From: an uncultured Eubacteriales bacterium
Lineage (GTDB): Bacteria; Bacillota; Clostridia; Tissierellales; Peptoniphilaceae
Assembly: GCA_900539725.1 (NCBI GenBank)
Contig: UQDI01000023.1
Location: 1 to 27,731, forward strand
Reading direction: 5' to 3'
Length of the DNA stretch: 27,731 bases
Part shown: positions 15,840-23,985 of the stretch, one piece after another
Layout: the number at the start of each line of letters is the position of its first letter
How positions within the stretch are numbered: the first letter of the stretch is position 1
Position numbers and translations under genes: made by a program
Notes under the pieces: generated by a model
What the model saw: the letters and a program-made list of their open reading frames with translations, nothing else
Told to the model about the DNA's origin: nothing
Database searches by the model: none

Positions 15840-16094
15840 TTATTTCTTTTTAATGCTCATGCCGACACTCATGCCAAGCATCATGCCAACTGATATACCG
15901 ATGGCAAGATCACCATCCATTGCCGTTGAAGCGGCAACACCTAAACAAATGCCTATACTCATGCCCTCAGACATGTAGGTTTCTTCTGTTTTTTCGCTCT
16001 TTTCATCGCCTTGCCTCTTCTTAGCTGTTTGTATGATGTAGACCACTACTACACAAACTAGGAGTAGGGGTAGTATAATTCTTAAAATTTCCAT
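15840..16094 (-). CDS. Small glycine-rich membrane protein
   Basis: 84 aa: an N-terminal membrane helix (residues 4-22), a short charged linker, and a C-terminal Gly/Met/Ser-rich stretch (GISVGMMLGMSVGMSIKKK) of the glycine-zipper type, which often packs tightly or oligomerises in membranes. The function is unknown. An AAAGGAG site precedes the ATG. It begins 32 nt behind the methyltransferase gene and I see no promoter or terminator between them, so it may be read together with the restriction-like cassette. Confidence 0.75.
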   Translation of the reverse strand: MEILRIILPLLLVCVVVVYIIQTAKKRQGDEKSEKTEETYMSEGMSIGICLGVAASTAMDGDLAIGISVGMMLGMSVGMSIKKK

Positions 16095-16126
16095 GTATTT
16101 CTCCTTTGTTTATAATTGCTTTAAAA

Positions 16127-17368
16127 TCATCCTTCATTAATTATATCAAGCATTTCTTCTCCGATTTCTTTGATTAAATCAACTACAAGCGCATTGCCCA
16201 TAGTAAAATATCTATGCGAATTTACTACTCCATCGAGTTTAGTCCAATCATCTGGGAAAGTATTAATTCTTTCTGCTTCTACAGGTGATAGCACTCTTAA
16301 ACGCATATTGCCTGGATCTCTAACTACATGACTCATTCTAGAAACGGTAGACTCGGATGTAACTATAGTTCTTGCTGGTCTATCTATTGGATCAGGAAAT
16401 TGCATGCTACCCATACCGTACTTATATTGGTGTCCAGTGCGCGAAGTCTTTATCTCACGAAATCCCTTTTTCTGTTTCTCAAATCTTTCAATTTTTTCTT
16501 CGTCTAAATAAAATTTTTCATCTTCCATATTTTCTACTAGCAAATCTTTAAGGACAGCCTCTTTTCTACATTTAGGTACATAATCTGCCATATAGACTTT
16601 GCCTTCAAGCATAATCCCAGTCTTTCTAAAGCCTTTTTTAACGAAAAAATCATTTGAAAATTCTGTTAAATTTTTAAAAGTGTTTAGGTCAATTTTTGTC
16701 AAATCAGATACAGACTCATTATGCATAGTACTTGATAATGGCGCCATATTTTTTATAAATTCACTGATATTATCATCTTTTTTTATAATATTAGATACAG
16801 TCTCATAAAAATTACTTCCTTTTCTATATGCAAAAATGAAGATCCTTCTTCTACGCTGAGGATATCCATAATCTGCTGCATTTATCATTTTCCAAGAAAC
16901 TCCAAAACCAAGATCGGATAATGATTTTAGTATAATACCAAAATCACGTCCAGTATTTTTTGTTTTCACTCCTGGGGATGCTAAGAGCCTATCTACATTT
17001 TCAAATAATAAATATTTCGGCTCCTTGCATTTTATTACTTCACGAAGTTCCCACCAAAGCACACCCTTTTTGCCGACAATACCTTTTGCGCCCGATGTGG
17101 CAACTGAATAGTCTTGACAAGGAAAGCCTGCCACTAATAAGTCCATATCTGGTATTTCTTTTTTATTTACTTTTGTAATATCTTCATTGCTTATTTGTGT
17201 TTGAGGAAAGTTCTTTTTATATATATTATAAGCAAACTGATTTTTTCTAGATGGCTCGTATTGATTAGCCCAAACCACTTCATATTGCTCGCTTGCTCTT
17301 GATAATCCAAGATGAAATCCTCCTACACCAGCAAATAAATCAACAACTTTTATTTTTGAATTACTCAT
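16127..17368 (-). CDS. DNA (cytosine-5) methyltransferase
   Basis: 413-aa enzyme that transfers a methyl group from S-adenosylmethionine to C5 of cytosine in a specific DNA sequence. Conserved motifs appear in order: motif I DLFAGVGGFHLGLSR (residues 10-24), catalytic GFPCQDYS with C84, ENV (123-125), YPQRRRRIFIF (169-179), a variable target-recognition region about 185-330, ARTIVTSES and finally GNALVV. The target site cannot be read. Its ATG overlaps the end of the helicase gene by 8 nt, without a strong own ribosome site, so coupled translation is likely. It is probably the self-protecting partner of the nuclease-helicase, though a solitary role is possible. Confidence 0.94.
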   Translation of the reverse strand: MSNSKIKVVDLFAGVGGFHLGLSRASEQYEVVWANQYEPSRKNQFAYNIYKKNFPQTQISNEDITKVNKKEIPDMDLLVAGFPCQDYSVATSGAKGIVGKKGVLWWELREVIKCKEPKYLLFENVDRLLASPGVKTKNTGRDFGIILKSLSDLGFGVSWKMINAADYGYPQRRRRIFIFAYRKGSNFYETVSNIIKKDDNISEFIKNMAPLSSTMHNESVSDLTKIDLNTFKNLTEFSNDFFVKKGFRKTGIMLEGKVYMADYVPKCRKEAVLKDLLVENMEDEKFYLDEEKIERFEKQKKGFREIKTSRTGHQYKYGMGSMQFPDPIDRPARTIVTSESTVSRMSHVVRDPGNMRLRVLSPVEAERINTFPDDWTKLDGVVNSHRYFTMGNALVVDLIKEIGEEMLDIINEG

Positions 17369-20033
17369 GGTTTTTATTTATTCTTTGCCTTTCTTCATCA
17401 ATAATTTTAATTGCCTCAAGTATTTCGTTTTCACTATACTCTATCGATAAAGTCTTGTCATCGATTGCTTCATACATTAATCTTTCTTTTTCTTTTAATC
17501 GTCTGTATATTTTCTCGTCTATATATCCAGGACGATAGCTATCTAAAGGCTCTGCTGCTGTTTGCAAATAGTAATATCTTGTATATTGATTTTGATCCAA
17601 TCCCAAACGATGAATTCTATCTCTTGATTGGAGCATAAATGTCAAATTGAAATTATATTCAAAATAAACTGCATCATGAACTGTTTGATGTAATGAGATT
17701 GACTCACCTAAAGTTTGTGGATTTGATACCAAAACTTGAACATCTCCATCTCTAAACTCATCAATTAGTAAACTTCTTTCTAGTTTGTTAGTTCCACCAT
17801 ATACTAAGTTAACTTTAATTCCTTTTGCTCTTAATGCATCTCTTATTTTATAAAGTGTATCAATAAAAATTCCCCAAACAAGAACTTTTTTGCCTTCACT
17901 AACTAGCTTTTGTACAATATCAATTCCTGCTGCAAATTTCGGAGACATCATACTTTCTACATCAATTTCAGAGTATGAAATATTTGCACTGCCTTTACCG
18001 TTCTCATTTAATAAAGAGTTAAACTCTGCCTCTGAAATAGAGTATATATTACCATCGCCATCACCATCATCGTCATACGCCATTAATTCTTTATAATCGA
18101 TTGCCTTGTTCACAAGAGATGGATTAGTTGAAGCTTGAATCAATCTAATTAATTGTGCCAAGCTTGAGTCTTCTTTTGAATATATATAATCAGCCAAAGC
18201 TAATTGTTCTTGGCTTGGATTCACGCTTATTATATTGTCATCTTCTGCTTTTGGAACATTTAAATCGTTTTTATTAGTTCTCCAGAAGAATGGATATAGT
18301 TTTTTATTAATTTCTTCAATTTGTCTCATTTTTGGATTATATAGAAAAGTAGAATCCCATCCAAAAAATGAATTATACTCATTGCCATATAATATGTGAA
18401 GAAAATTATAGATATCTTGATAAGTATTAGGAATAGGCGTACCTGTTAATACATACTTAAACTTAGGCTTTTTAGATAGCTCTAAAGCTTTTTCTGCTCT
18501 TTTGCCATTAGGATTTTTTATTCTGTGAACCTCGTCAAACACAAGCATTGTGTTTATATCAATGTTCTGCTCTAATTTTGTTAAATATTTAGGTAGAGAT
18601 TCGTAGTTGACTAATACTAGATTAGTTACTCCCCACTTAACTGATAAATCATAGCTAAAATCTGCTGATGTTTGTGAATCTATTGATCTAAGCATTTTTT
18701 TATTACCAAAAACTGCCATAAACTCTCTCTTCCAGCTATCAAAAGCGTTAAGCGGCGATACAACAAGTATTCTATCTATCCTTTCATTAACTGGAGCATC
18801 ATCTCTATTTAAATAAGCAAAAACCCCCAATAGCATAGCTGTTTTACCCGCTCCTGGAACAGAGAAGTTGGCTGCTCTAGCCATTTCATACATAAAATAG
18901 GCTGATCTTAAATGTAGTTCATAAAGCGGCCTATTTACTTCTGATTGAACAATTTCAGAAAATTCTTGATAAGAAATTTTCTTATCATTAGGGAACTCAT
19001 CTATTTCACCTTTATAAACATCACCTAGTATCTTGTACTTTTCTATTGAATATTTATATTGTTGTAAGTACTCTGATACAGCCTTACTTACAATGACTTC
19101 TAAGCCTTTTCTTTCAGCTCTTTCTTTAGTAACTCTAATAATCCTTTCTATATCTTTGTATGTTGTTTCTTTACTTATAGTAGAATTATCTTCCTCAAAA
19201 AATATTGAAATATCACTGCCTGGTCTTAACTTACGATCACTAGCTGTTAGCTGTATTTCAGTATTATCTTCTCTTATTACAGTATCATCTATTAATTTAA
19301 AAATAATTGAATTTGTATGTTGATCATATTCTGTCTCATTGTCATTAATTCTATCAATATTAACTATTGTTGATTGAGATTGATATTTAGCAATTTCTTC
19401 ATATGCTATTTCTGATACTTCTACGACCTTTACTCCCTCTTCTTCATCGTTCCATAATCTTTCAAATCTTTCTTGATTAGACTTTATTCTATACTTAACA
19501 GCTTCACTAATATCCCATGACGTGTCAACGCTTATGCTTTCATAGTTTATGTTCATACCACTTTTTGTTTCGTTGACAGATCCATTGAAAAATACTTTTT
19601 CATTTCCAGATGAAATAATGCCAAACTTATCATGAAAAATTCCTTTATTAGTAAGAGCAATTTTTATCCTTGCTCTTCCCATGGCAATCATAAAGGCTAA
19701 GTTGCCAAGCTGCTCTTGAGTTTTTAGTGTAAGCCTTTCATTTCTTTCTGCTAGCTTTAATGGTTTTATCTCTTCAAGTAAATTGTATCCTGCTTTAATT
19801 CTGTCATAATCTTGCTTACTTATCTCTTTTGAAATGATAAACTCTAAATTACCGCCATTTTTTGCTAGTTCTTCTAAGCTGTCTGAATATAAATCTAAAC
19901 CAGATGTGCTAAAATAGCCAGAAACACGTTGATATAGCTCAGCTTCTCTAAGAAGTGGTCTGTAAAATCCCTCAACTAAATTACTAGTATATTCTGGTTT
20001 AATTTTTTTCTTTAACTCATTAGAAAATGCCAT
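17361..20033 (-). CDS. PLD-type nuclease fused to SNF2-family helicase
   Basis: 890 aa. Residues about 1-200 form a phospholipase-D-like domain: EGFYRPLLREAELYQRVSGY, then H134-D-K136 in GIFHDKFGII and FFNGSVNETKSG, the H-x-K...N pattern of PLD nucleases; only one such motif is seen, so a dimer would be needed. Residues about 365-830 are an SF2/SNF2 motor with Walker A SVPGAGKT (391-398) in place of the usual DEMGLGKT, box II DEVH (500-503), LTGTPIPN, and motif VI QSRDRIHRLG (802-811). This is a putative ATP-driven restriction nuclease. The AAGGAT ribosome site lies in the last codons of the ParB-like gene and the ATG is 2 nt behind its stop. Confidence 0.9.
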   Translation of the reverse strand: MAFSNELKKKIKPEYTSNLVEGFYRPLLREAELYQRVSGYFSTSGLDLYSDSLEELAKNGGNLEFIISKEISKQDYDRIKAGYNLLEEIKPLKLAERNERLTLKTQEQLGNLAFMIAMGRARIKIALTNKGIFHDKFGIISSGNEKVFFNGSVNETKSGMNINYESISVDTSWDISEAVKYRIKSNQERFERLWNDEEEGVKVVEVSEIAYEEIAKYQSQSTIVNIDRINDNETEYDQHTNSIIFKLIDDTVIREDNTEIQLTASDRKLRPGSDISIFFEEDNSTISKETTYKDIERIIRVTKERAERKGLEVIVSKAVSEYLQQYKYSIEKYKILGDVYKGEIDEFPNDKKISYQEFSEIVQSEVNRPLYELHLRSAYFMYEMARAANFSVPGAGKTAMLLGVFAYLNRDDAPVNERIDRILVVSPLNAFDSWKREFMAVFGNKKMLRSIDSQTSADFSYDLSVKWGVTNLVLVNYESLPKYLTKLEQNIDINTMLVFDEVHRIKNPNGKRAEKALELSKKPKFKYVLTGTPIPNTYQDIYNFLHILYGNEYNSFFGWDSTFLYNPKMRQIEEINKKLYPFFWRTNKNDLNVPKAEDDNIISVNPSQEQLALADYIYSKEDSSLAQLIRLIQASTNPSLVNKAIDYKELMAYDDDGDGDGNIYSISEAEFNSLLNENGKGSANISYSEIDVESMMSPKFAAGIDIVQKLVSEGKKVLVWGIFIDTLYKIRDALRAKGIKVNLVYGGTNKLERSLLIDEFRDGDVQVLVSNPQTLGESISLHQTVHDAVYFEYNFNLTFMLQSRDRIHRLGLDQNQYTRYYYLQTAAEPLDSYRPGYIDEKIYRRLKEKERLMYEAIDDKTLSIEYSENEILEAIKIIDEERQRINKNHE

Positions 20034-20035
20034 AA

Positions 20036-21295
20036 TTATATATCCTTATTTAAACGATATAAAATGTCATTTATATCTTTAATAACGTCTCTTGCTTGTA
20101 TGTGCTCATCTGCAGTTAGTTCTGCAAAATCTTCTGCATCAATCTCTGATAAAGAATCTCTAACATTTTCTAGTTCTATCAATGCTTTAGTTCTTTCATT
20201 TATAATTTTACCTTTAACAATAATACTATTCGTAGATGTTGTTAGTGAACACATACTTCTTTGTGCTTCAGAGTTTTCATTAAATAAAGTTTTTAGCTCG
20301 TTGGACGTTTTCAATGGATTTTCGTCAAATATATCCATAATAACATCAACCTTTTCATCAGCAGCGTCTAAAAAATATTGTAATCTTTCAGTATCTTTCA
20401 AAATATTGTTTTTTAAGTCTCTCATAACACGAGTTGTATCGCTATCAATATCAATTGCCTTAGTTGATATCATGTATACTAAAACAGCCTCTTTTATGGC
20501 TTCTTTATCCTTTGATTTTAATTTAGTTATAGTATTTTCTATTTCTTCTATAGGTCCATCTAGCTTTAAATCTCTTGCTAAATAAAATTTATCAATAGGA
20601 TTACCTCCTGGAGATACAATTTCAATAAATTTTATGATTAATTCTGCTAATCTTATATCTCTATTAATACCTTTAGCACTCTTAACACCAGATGCTTTTT
20701 TATACTCATCAATAGTCATTAGCTTTTCAACTTCTATTGTGTTATAAACATCAAAGATACGATCAATCGGGTCATAATTAACTCTTTCTTCACGACCTAG
20801 CTGTAAATCAAGCTCTAGCTCTTTTATTATTTTCTCATCATATTTAGATTTTACATACAAAGGTAAAATTATTGCATTAAAACATCTATCCTCATTGTTT
20901 TCTCGTGCAATCATTCTTAAAGCCGTAAGTCTTCTATTACCATCTATTACTCTGCCATCTGGAAGAACTACGCCTGGTTCTTGTTGTAACTTATCAAGAA
21001 TAGATTGCTTAGTCTCTTTCATCGCTTGTACATTAGATTCGTAGATAAATTTCTCAAAAATCATATTATATTCTGAATCCCCGGGTTCTGTACATAACAA
21101 GCCATTAGTTGAGCTGTATTTTTTATAAGCTGTATTAATACGGCCATTTTGATTATTATAATATAAATATTCTAATGGTATGGCATAAACACTATAAATG
21201 TCATTAACTTTGCCACGAATTGATAATTTTTTTGTCTCACCTGTTTTATCTAATTTTTCATCTTTTGCCAATTGTAACAGATTCTTATACTCCAT
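20036..21295 (-). CDS. ParB-like protein of the methyltransferase-helicase cassette
   Basis: 419 aa. The only clear signature is LPDGRVIDGNRRLTALRMIA (residues 111-130), the ParB/sulfiredoxin-fold motif with the DGNRR box that in relatives binds CTP, ATP or DNA. An N-terminal strand region (VNDIYSVYAIPLEYLYY) fits the rest of that fold. The remaining 290 residues are charged and helical, with no recognised DNA-binding domain. In the cassette it may load or direct the nuclease-helicase to target DNA, or be the specificity part. It opens the three-gene unit; the ribosome site is a modest AGGTG. The role is inferred only from context. Confidence 0.82.
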   Translation of the reverse strand: MEYKNLLQLAKDEKLDKTGETKKLSIRGKVNDIYSVYAIPLEYLYYNNQNGRINTAYKKYSSTNGLLCTEPGDSEYNMIFEKFIYESNVQAMKETKQSILDKLQQEPGVVLPDGRVIDGNRRLTALRMIARENNEDRCFNAIILPLYVKSKYDEKIIKELELDLQLGREERVNYDPIDRIFDVYNTIEVEKLMTIDEYKKASGVKSAKGINRDIRLAELIIKFIEIVSPGGNPIDKFYLARDLKLDGPIEEIENTITKLKSKDKEAIKEAVLVYMISTKAIDIDSDTTRVMRDLKNNILKDTERLQYFLDAADEKVDVIMDIFDENPLKTSNELKTLFNENSEAQRSMCSLTTSTNSIIVKGKIINERTKALIELENVRDSLSEIDAEDFAELTADEHIQARDVIKDINDILYRLNKDI

Positions 21296-21355
21296 ATACT
21301 AAACACCTATCCTTTCCTTTAGATTCTACCCACATTTTATTCCTAAAAATTATAA

Positions 21356-21381
21356 AATGGACTCATTTTCATAAGTCCATT
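21356..21381. promoter_or_regulatory. Hairpin / palindrome at the start of the defence-like operon
   Basis: On the minus strand 11 bp of stem (AATGGACTTAT / ATGAGTCCATT, one G-U) enclose a GAAA loop and TTTATAATTTTT follows. It may end the upstream 202-aa gene. Its right end overlaps the -10 element of the operon promoter, so it could also be an operator. Confidence 0.65.
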
Positions 21382-21408
21382 ATACTATATTTATAAACAA
21401 AATTCCAA
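21379..21408 (-). promoter_or_regulatory. Candidate promoter of ParB / PLD-SNF2 / methyltransferase operon
   Basis: TTGGAA (21408-21403), 18 bp, TATAAT (21384-21379) on the minus strand. Leader of about 75 nt to the ParB-like start codon. Confidence 0.55.
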
Positions 21409-21478
21409 TGTGATTTGTTAATCTTATTACCTTGTATTAATATTATTCTTATTTTATCTAAACAATCCCTCCACCTAC

Positions 21479-22087
21479 TCACTCTCTCATCATATAATAC
21501 TCATCGCAGAACTTATCCCACTTCTCTACATATTCCTCATGTTCAAGCAAGATTAAGTCTTTTGCTGAATATATATTTCTTTTTCTTGCTTCATCAAAGA
21601 AGTAGTCGAAGCCATCGAAGTCTTCGCTAAAATAAGCGTAGACGTGCTTAAATCCAAGGATATAAGCAAGGTAGAGGCGTGTGTGGCCATCTAGGGATGC
21701 GTATATTTCCTCATGCTTCGCAATGGGAATAATCACGTCTTCTTCTCTCGTAACAAAGGTCTTTACTGCTTCTAATTTATCTTTATCGACAAAGAACTGT
21801 ATTGGCTGAATTTTGTCTAGATCAAGCTTAAAAGGCTCGACGTCTTTGAATTGCTTCACTATTTTGCCGCTCTCGTCATAAAACTTTGTGATGTGCTCTG
21901 CGTTGAAGCGAAACTCGTCTATAACCTCGTTGAAATATGTTTTATCTCCTTTTATTATTGCCTCGCTCTGTGATATGATTTTAATCTCTATGAGTACATC
22001 GCCATCTGCAAGGTAGCAGCCGTGCTGATTGAGTGCTTCTTGACTGAAACGATGGTCGTTGTAGGTATTGATTCTAGTTATGTTCAT
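21479..22087 (-). CDS. Protein with ParB-like DGHTR motif, unknown role
   Basis: 202 aa, soluble. The motif EEIYASLDGHTRLYLAYILG (residues about 126-145) is the ParB/sulfiredoxin-type box; the rest (FNEVIDEFRFNAEHITKFYD; FDYFFDEARKRNIYSAKDLI) is not recognised. The start ATG has AGGTGGTGAG upstream. It precedes the three-gene cassette by 183 bp on the same strand, with a terminator-like hairpin between, so it may be either independent or a regulator of the cassette. Confidence 0.75.
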   Translation of the reverse strand: MNITRINTYNDHRFSQEALNQHGCYLADGDVLIEIKIISQSEAIIKGDKTYFNEVIDEFRFNAEHITKFYDESGKIVKQFKDVEPFKLDLDKIQPIQFFVDKDKLEAVKTFVTREEDVIIPIAKHEEIYASLDGHTRLYLAYILGFKHVYAYFSEDFDGFDYFFDEARKRNIYSAKDLILLEHEEYVEKWDKFCDEYYMMRE

Positions 22088-22153
22088 TAACTCACCACCT
22101 AAATTACTTGTTAAGTCTATTTTCTAAGTATATAATTTATTTTATCATTTTAT

Positions 22154-22204
22154 CGGAACAATAGCAAGGCTATCGGAATGATATATCTCATTTTGCGGAA
22201 CGAT
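22154..22204. repeat. Three direct repeats CGGAA(C/T)(A/G)AT
   Basis: CGGAACAAT at 22154, CGGAATGAT at 22174 and CGGAACGAT at 22196 are spaced 20 and 22 bp apart, about two helical turns. The last one abuts the -35 element of the lipoprotein promoter, the layout of tandem activator sites. Confidence 0.6.
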
Positions 22205-22232
22205 TGACATGAACATGGTAAAGTAGTATAAT
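22204..22232 (+). promoter_or_regulatory. Consensus promoter of the small lipoprotein gene
   Basis: TTGACA (22204-22209), 17 bp, TATAAT (22227-22232): a perfect sigma-A-type promoter 40 bp before the start codon. Confidence 0.9.
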
Positions 22233-22271
22233 AACATAAAGAATATTCATAGTATTTATAGGAGGCGTTTT

Positions 22272-22601
22272 ATGTATAAATCTAAACGAATTATTGCTCT
22301 TCTTCTTTCTTTGATGCTTATAGTTTTAACATTTGCTGCTTGTGCAAATAAGGATGAAGAACGCTATACAAAGGCTGAGCTTGAAGGGATGGATGCGCAT
22401 GAGCTCTATGAATTGTTAAAAAAGAATGGTTTAGAAGTGGGCGCTGACATTAAGGAAATTATTTCTGATAAGAAATTGGAAGAGTACATCAAAGAGGATT
22501 TTGATTTGCTTATAGAGGGTGCTTGCTCAAGGAGTGATATGGCGTACAAAAATCTGGCTGATGAAGTGGAGAAAGTTTACAAAAAATTGATTAAGGAGTA
22601 G
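22272..22601 (+). CDS. Small lipoprotein
   Basis: 109 aa. A basic start (MYKSKR), hydrophobic core and FAAC box place the lipidated cysteine at residue 24. The mature part of about 85 residues is acidic and helical, without recognised motifs, and one further cysteine is present (GACSRSD). The ribosome site is AGGAGG, 7 nt before ATG. It is one of only three intact plus-strand genes, has a consensus promoter with three upstream direct repeats, and ends at a terminator shared with the converging XRE gene. Confidence 0.82.
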   Translation: MYKSKRIIALLLSLMLIVLTFAACANKDEERYTKAELEGMDAHELYELLKKNGLEVGADIKEIISDKKLEEYIKEDFDLLIEGACSRSDMAYKNLADEVEKVYKKLIKE

Positions 22602-22628
22602 TTTTTACTTAGTGGTCGATACAAAAAT

Positions 22629-22665
22629 GGCGATAGATTTTGATTCTATCGCCTCTTTTTATTTT
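22629..22665. terminator. Bidirectional terminator
   Basis: Perfect 9-bp stem GGCGATAGA / TCTATCGCC with a 7-nt loop. TCTTTTTATTTT follows on the plus strand and ATTTTTG on the minus strand, so it serves both converging genes. Confidence 0.9.
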
Positions 22666-23248
22666 AATTAAATAATCTAAGTATAAAAATCGTAATTCCT
22701 ACAATCAATAGAGTGACTGCTACCCATAAAAAAACAACTATAATTTGTTGATATGGCCTTTTTGCTCTTTCTTCAATTTTCGCAATCTCGTCTAATCTTT
22801 TGCCTTCGGTAAATGCTAGAATCTCCTTGTATGTTTGAATATCATTATCTTTCTTGATTTTCTCAACTTTGATTGCAAAAAACATAGCACAAGCCACTAA
22901 TACAAAATATGGAATAAAGCCATACAAGCCAATGAATTTAAGCATTGGCATCAATGAAATTATTGCTATTAAGAAAATAATCACCATCATCCAAGAATAG
23001 AAGTTCAATTTTTTAACTTCTTCTGAATTAATTTCCTTTTTCATTTCTTCAAGATCTCCTTTAATTAAATTATCAATTGATATTTCAAAAACTTCGCTTA
23101 GTAATACAATACTATTTATGTCGGGATAATTTTTATTGTTTTCCCAATTCGAAATAGTTTGTCTCGTAACATATACTCTTTCTGCAAGTTCTTCCTGAGA
23201 TAAACCTTTTTCATTTCTGTAATGTTTAATATGATTGCCAAGCTCCAT
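22664..23248 (-). CDS. XRE-family regulator with C-terminal membrane helices
   Basis: 194 aa. Residues 1-64 form a Cro/CI-type helix-turn-helix (HIKHYRNEKGLSQEELAERV, TRQTISNWENNKNYPDINSI). After a charged linker there are three hydrophobic segments (about 91-108, 110-127 and 170-190), so the DNA-binding domain is tethered at the membrane inner face. Such regulators are common in Firmicutes; the signal is unknown. An AGGAGG site precedes the ATG. A near-perfect 20-bp palindrome about 85 bp upstream could be its operator. Confidence 0.88.
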   Translation of the reverse strand: MELGNHIKHYRNEKGLSQEELAERVYVTRQTISNWENNKNYPDINSIVLLSEVFEISIDNLIKGDLEEMKKEINSEEVKKLNFYSWMMVIIFLIAIISLMPMLKFIGLYGFIPYFVLVACAMFFAIKVEKIKKDNDIQTYKEILAFTEGKRLDEIAKIEERAKRPYQQIIVVFLWVAVTLLIVGITIFILRLFN

Positions 23249-23333
23249 AAATCTATACCTCCTTTCATGATAATTATAATTGAGATCTTATATTATTTCT
23301 ATCAAAGCTTCTTTACATTTGCATATATTTTCT

Positions 23334-23353
23334 GTGTCAAAAGCTTTTTACAC
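23334..23353. promoter_or_regulatory. 20-bp palindrome upstream of the membrane XRE gene
   Basis: GTGTcAAAAG / CTTTTtACAC match at 9 of 10 pairs. A related box, CAAAGCTTCTTTACA, lies 35 bp nearer the gene (23303-23317). On the minus strand the palindrome includes TTGACA, a possible -35. Confidence 0.45.
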
Positions 23354-23439
23354 TAGCTAAATTAATGGGTTAGAAGTGTTTTCCAGATTAAATTCAAAGT
23401 TATCTAAATTTCCTTCTTGATTAATTCTTCATATGCCCT

Positions 23440-23910
23440 TCACTCACCCAAATACTTTACATATATTTGACAAGGGTTCCACTCGTCCCATAAATCTGGG
23501 AATACTTCTAATTCTTTATATCCGACTGCTTTATAAAATTTATTCGTTATGTCGTACTCATCGTAATGGCCGGACTGAACGGTTTTTACCTGTGTGTAAG
23601 TGTAGCCTAAGCTCTTTGCTAAGTCTTCATAGGCTTGGTTTAACTCTCTTCCAGCTCCATGATGGTGGAATTTCTTTTTCACGCCCATAACAAAGATCTC
23701 TGCACAGTCTGGGCTGCTTGTGCCAAGGACGATGAAGCCTACTAGTTCGTCATTATAAAAGCTTGCTAGAAATGGCTTTTCTTGTGACTCTTGAATGTAA
23801 TTTTCTGTGCTCTCTGGCAAGCCGAACCATTCTGGCAGGTCCATAAGCACTTCTCTTGCGATGCTTTCTTTTTCTTTTTTATCTATAATTTCTTTTACAA
23901 TAAATTTCAT
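23440..23910 (-). CDS. GNAT-family N-acetyltransferase
   Basis: 156 aa. The acetyl-CoA loop is in VMGVKKKFHHHGAGRELNQA (residues about 74-93), preceded by strand LVGFIVLG and followed by FYKAVGYKELEVFPDLWDEW. The substrate is not known. Only a poorly spaced AAAGGAT lies before the ATG, and that sequence belongs to the duplicated 3' end of a Nudix gene at 23924-23958; an older neighbouring gene may thus have been replaced. No terminator is evident behind it. Confidence 0.85.
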   Translation of the reverse strand: MKFIVKEIIDKKEKESIAREVLMDLPEWFGLPESTENYIQESQEKPFLASFYNDELVGFIVLGTSSPDCAEIFVMGVKKKFHHHGAGRELNQAYEDLAKSLGYTYTQVKTVQSGHYDEYDITNKFYKAVGYKELEVFPDLWDEWNPCQIYVKYLGE

Positions 23911-23923
23911 ACTATAATTATAT

Positions 23924-23958
23924 TATCCTTTCATCTGTATTTATATGCTCTACGCCAT
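23924..23958. repeat. Copy of the Nudix gene 3' end (35 bp)
   Basis: Matches 25635-25669 at 34 of 35 positions and in the same orientation. On the minus strand it would encode GVEHINTDERI, the C-terminus of the Nudix protein with one change. Confidence 0.88.
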
Positions 23959-23985
23959 TTTATAAACTTTCCTATCTATAGAATA

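Noticed and set aside
20064..20585. 173-codon plus-strand open frame
   Set aside because: Ser/Leu-rich antisense shadow of the ParB-like gene.
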